Shown here piece after piece: positions 62,314-64,000 of a stretch of DNA of 64,000 nt. Positions within the stretch are counted from its first letter, which is position 1. Each line of letters opens with the position of its first letter. The notes under the pieces were generated by a model that was given only the letters and a program-made list of their open reading frames with translations, did no database searches and was not told the DNA's origin. The stretch is from Novosphingobium sp. (GTDB lineage: Bacteria; Pseudomonadota; Alphaproteobacteria; Sphingomonadales; Sphingomonadaceae). The stretch lies in contig JACKKY010000001.1 of NCBI GenBank assembly GCA_024236175.1, positions 558,001 to 622,000 of the forward strand, in the 5' to 3' direction. The position numbers and the translations under genes were made by a program.

Positions 62314-64000
62314 CTACTCCGCCGCCATCGCCTGCGCCTCGATCTCCGGTTCCGGCCCCACGAAGCGGCCGGGGAAGCGACCGGTGAAGGCGCCGTTGTC
62401 GAAAGTGGGCTCTCCGGCGACCATCGTCAGGCGCATGGGTGCGGCGGCGCGGATGTAGCGGTAAGTGCGCCCGCCCTCCCCGTCCGGCACGTCCCACAGC
62501 TTCTCCTCTTCGCGCCGTTCGATCTCGTCGAGATTGAACACGGTGATATCGGCCACCTTGCCGACCTCGATCGTGCCGCGGTCGTGGAGCCCGAAGAATT
62601 CCGCCTGCTTGCCGGTCAGCACGTGGACGCCTTCCTCGACGGTAAGGTGCTTGCCGTCGCGGACGTATTCGGTGAGCAGCGCGGCGCAGTCGCCCGCGCC
62701 GCAGAACATCTTGCCGTGAGCGCCGGCGTCGGAAACATTCGCGATCGAACGCGGATCCTTGAGCAGCCTGACGACGGTATCCTGCACTTTCGCCCAGCCG
62801 TCCTGCAAAGCCAGCGAATCGGTGCCGTTTCGGATCACCCAGTCGGCCAGCGCGTCCGACGGATGGTCGATGCCTTCCGCTTCCATGAACTCGGCCAGGC
62901 GCACGCCGACCGGACCGGCGCCGTTCTCGCTCTCGCGCAGGAACAGCGACTGGGCGGTGAAGCTGTTGTTGGCGAAGCCCGAATCCCACGCCTCGCGCGC
63001 GCGGGCCCGCCATTGGGGATCGGCCAGCGCCGCCAGCTTCTCGGCCTCGTCGCCGATTTCGACGATGTCCTGCCAGGGCTGCAGGCCGAGCTGGGCGAAA
63101 ATCAGGCTGCGCTTGAAATCGACCGAGAGCATGTACTGGACATGGGTGAAGCCGGTCCAGAACGGCAGCCCTTCGGCCTTGTACTGCTCATGCAGCTTCC
63201 ATTGCAGCTCGGCGTTCTCCTGCTGGAAGTCGAGCGTCGGCAGGCCCGCCCACTGGTAGGTGACGCCCGCCTGCCTGCACAGCTTGCCCAGCCGCTCGAC
63301 CACTTGCGGGGCGGTCATCCGCATCCAGTTGTCGATGATCAGCTGGAAGGTCGCGCCGGGGTATCGGGCAAGCACCCCGAGAAGCGCGAGGTATTCGTCG
63401 TCATCCGCGAGCTGGGAGGGCAGCGGTCGGTCGTGCTTGTCATAGTCGAGCTGGTTGGAGGACAGGCCCATCGCGCCGGCAGCGAGGGCATCGTCGAGCA
63501 GCGCACACATCCGTTCGATCTCGTCGGGAGTCGCGGCACGGGTCCAGGCGTCCTGTCCCATCACGCACAGCCGGATCGGGATATGGCCGCAGAAGGACGC
63601 GAAATTGACCGGCGTCTTCACATTGCGTTCGTGCGAGGCTTTGTATTCGCTCCACGTGCTCCAGTCCCAGGGCATCATGTTGCGCATCGGCCATTCGGGG
63701 ATGTCTTCGAAGAAATTGAAGATGTCGATGATGTCCTCGCGCCCCGACCCGTCGGCGGGGATCGGCGCGAGCGAAAAGGCGCAATTGCCGTTGATCGACG
63801 TGGTCACGCCGTAACCGGGAAACGGCTCCATGTTCGGCGACCACCACACGGCGGCATCCCAGTGGTTGTGGCATTCGATGAAACCCGGCGTGACGTAGCA
63901 GCCATCCGCGTCGACCACCCGTTCGCCGGGCCTGGGGGAGAGCTTCGGTGCGATCTCGGCAATGCGTCCGCCGCTGACCCGCACGTCGGCCCGATAGGCC
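62314..64000 (-). CDS. N-acyl-D-amino-acid deacylase-like amidohydrolase (5' end outside)
   Basis: At least 562 residues of an amidohydrolase-3/D-aminoacylase-type protein; the N-terminus runs past the right edge, since the frame is open at 64000 and the sequence enters mid-domain. Seen are the metal segment PGFIECHNHWDAAVWWSPNM, GLSSNQLDYD, SDAGAHGKMFCGAGDC and the closing GKVADITVFNLDEIERREEE. It may cleave an N-acyl or lactam bond in its substrate. About 15 to 25 N-terminal residues seem to be missing. Confidence 0.88.
   Translation of the reverse strand, partial: AYRADVRVSGGRIAEIAPKLSPRPGERVVDADGCYVTPGFIECHNHWDAAVWWSPNMEPFPGYGVTTSINGNCAFSLAPIPADGSGREDIIDIFNFFEDIPEWPMRNMMPWDWSTWSEYKASHERNVKTPVNFASFCGHIPIRLCVMGQDAWTRAATPDEIERMCALLDDALAAGAMGLSSNQLDYDKHDRPLPSQLADDDEYLALLGVLARYPGATFQLIIDNWMRMTAPQVVERLGKLCRQAGVTYQWAGLPTLDFQQENAELQWKLHEQYKAEGLPFWTGFTHVQYMLSVDFKRSLIFAQLGLQPWQDIVEIGDEAEKLAALADPQWRARAREAWDSGFANNSFTAQSLFLRESENGAGPVGVRLAEFMEAEGIDHPSDALADWVIRNGTDSLALQDGWAKVQDTVVRLLKDPRSIANVSDAGAHGKMFCGAGDCAALLTEYVRDGKHLTVEEGVHVLTGKQAEFFGLHDRGTIEVGKVADITVFNLDEIERREEEKLWDVPDGEGGRTYRYIRAAAPMRLTMVAGEPTFDNGAFTGRFPGRFVGPEPEIEAQAMAAE

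Overview
The window looks like a chromosomal segment of a GC-rich alphaproteobacterium, most likely Sphingomonadales (Novosphingobium/Sphingobium/Altererythrobacter-like). The evidence is the NDUFA12-type complex I subunit, DUF2155 and DUF192 lipoproteins, a class II DAHP synthase, many TonB-dependent receptors, an isocitrate lyase of about 530 residues, and heavy use of TTG/GTG starts with GGAG-type ribosome binding sites. The assignment rests on gene content only.

Layout. 0-2 kb: start of a truncated exported protein and two Fe(II)/2-oxoglutarate dioxygenases of the TauD family, separated by strong hairpin terminators. 2-7 kb (leftward): tRNA-Trp, a polytopic membrane protein, secE, nusG, an acyltransferase-3 membrane protein, rplK and rplA; this is the conserved tRNA-Trp/secE/nusG/rplK/rplA block with two membrane-protein genes inside it. 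7-9.8 kb: aat, DUF2155, NDUFA12, DUF192 and recX. 10-19 kb: a fatty-acyl-AMP ligase, four tandem paralogous MFS transporters and acetyl-CoA synthetase. 19-22.5 kb: GDP-mannose supply (manC and a class I mannose-6-phosphate isomerase), a TonB protein and a dienelactone hydrolase.

22.9-43.5 kb is a catabolic island: two close TonB receptors, two aminoglycoside-phosphotransferase-fold kinases, a class III CoA-transferase, a DUF35 protein coupled to a thiolase-like protein without the nucleophile Cys, an amidohydrolase, an MFS permease, two cytochromes P450, a sulfotransferase, an SDR, a luciferase-like oxidoreductase and an IclR regulator. A 16-bp element, ATTCGCYATTTCGAAT, lies upstream of five transcription units here, including the IclR gene itself, and is the best candidate for an undescribed regulatory circuit. 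The genes suggest uptake of a hydrophobic substrate, oxidation by P450, CoA activation and chain cleavage, with hydroxyl groups possibly activated by phosphorylation or capped with sulfate. The substrate cannot be read from the sequence.

43.5-48.3 kb: isocitrate lyase with a divergent ScfR/RamB-type regulator, a palindromic operator between them, a conserved-looking 53-residue protein and a second amidohydrolase. Acetyl-CoA from catabolism would feed the glyoxylate shunt. 48.3-54.6 kb (leftward): two SDRs, a carboxymuconolactone-decarboxylase-fold protein and two atypical TonB receptors. 54.7-61 kb: class II DAHP synthase, a two-domain M16 peptidase, a GNAT acetyltransferase and an aromatic/aspartate aminotransferase. 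61-64 kb: a YcgG-family and DUF1989 pair, and an N-acyl-D-amino-acid-deacylase-like amidohydrolase cut by the window edge.

I found no insertion sequence, CRISPR array, rRNA or replication origin.
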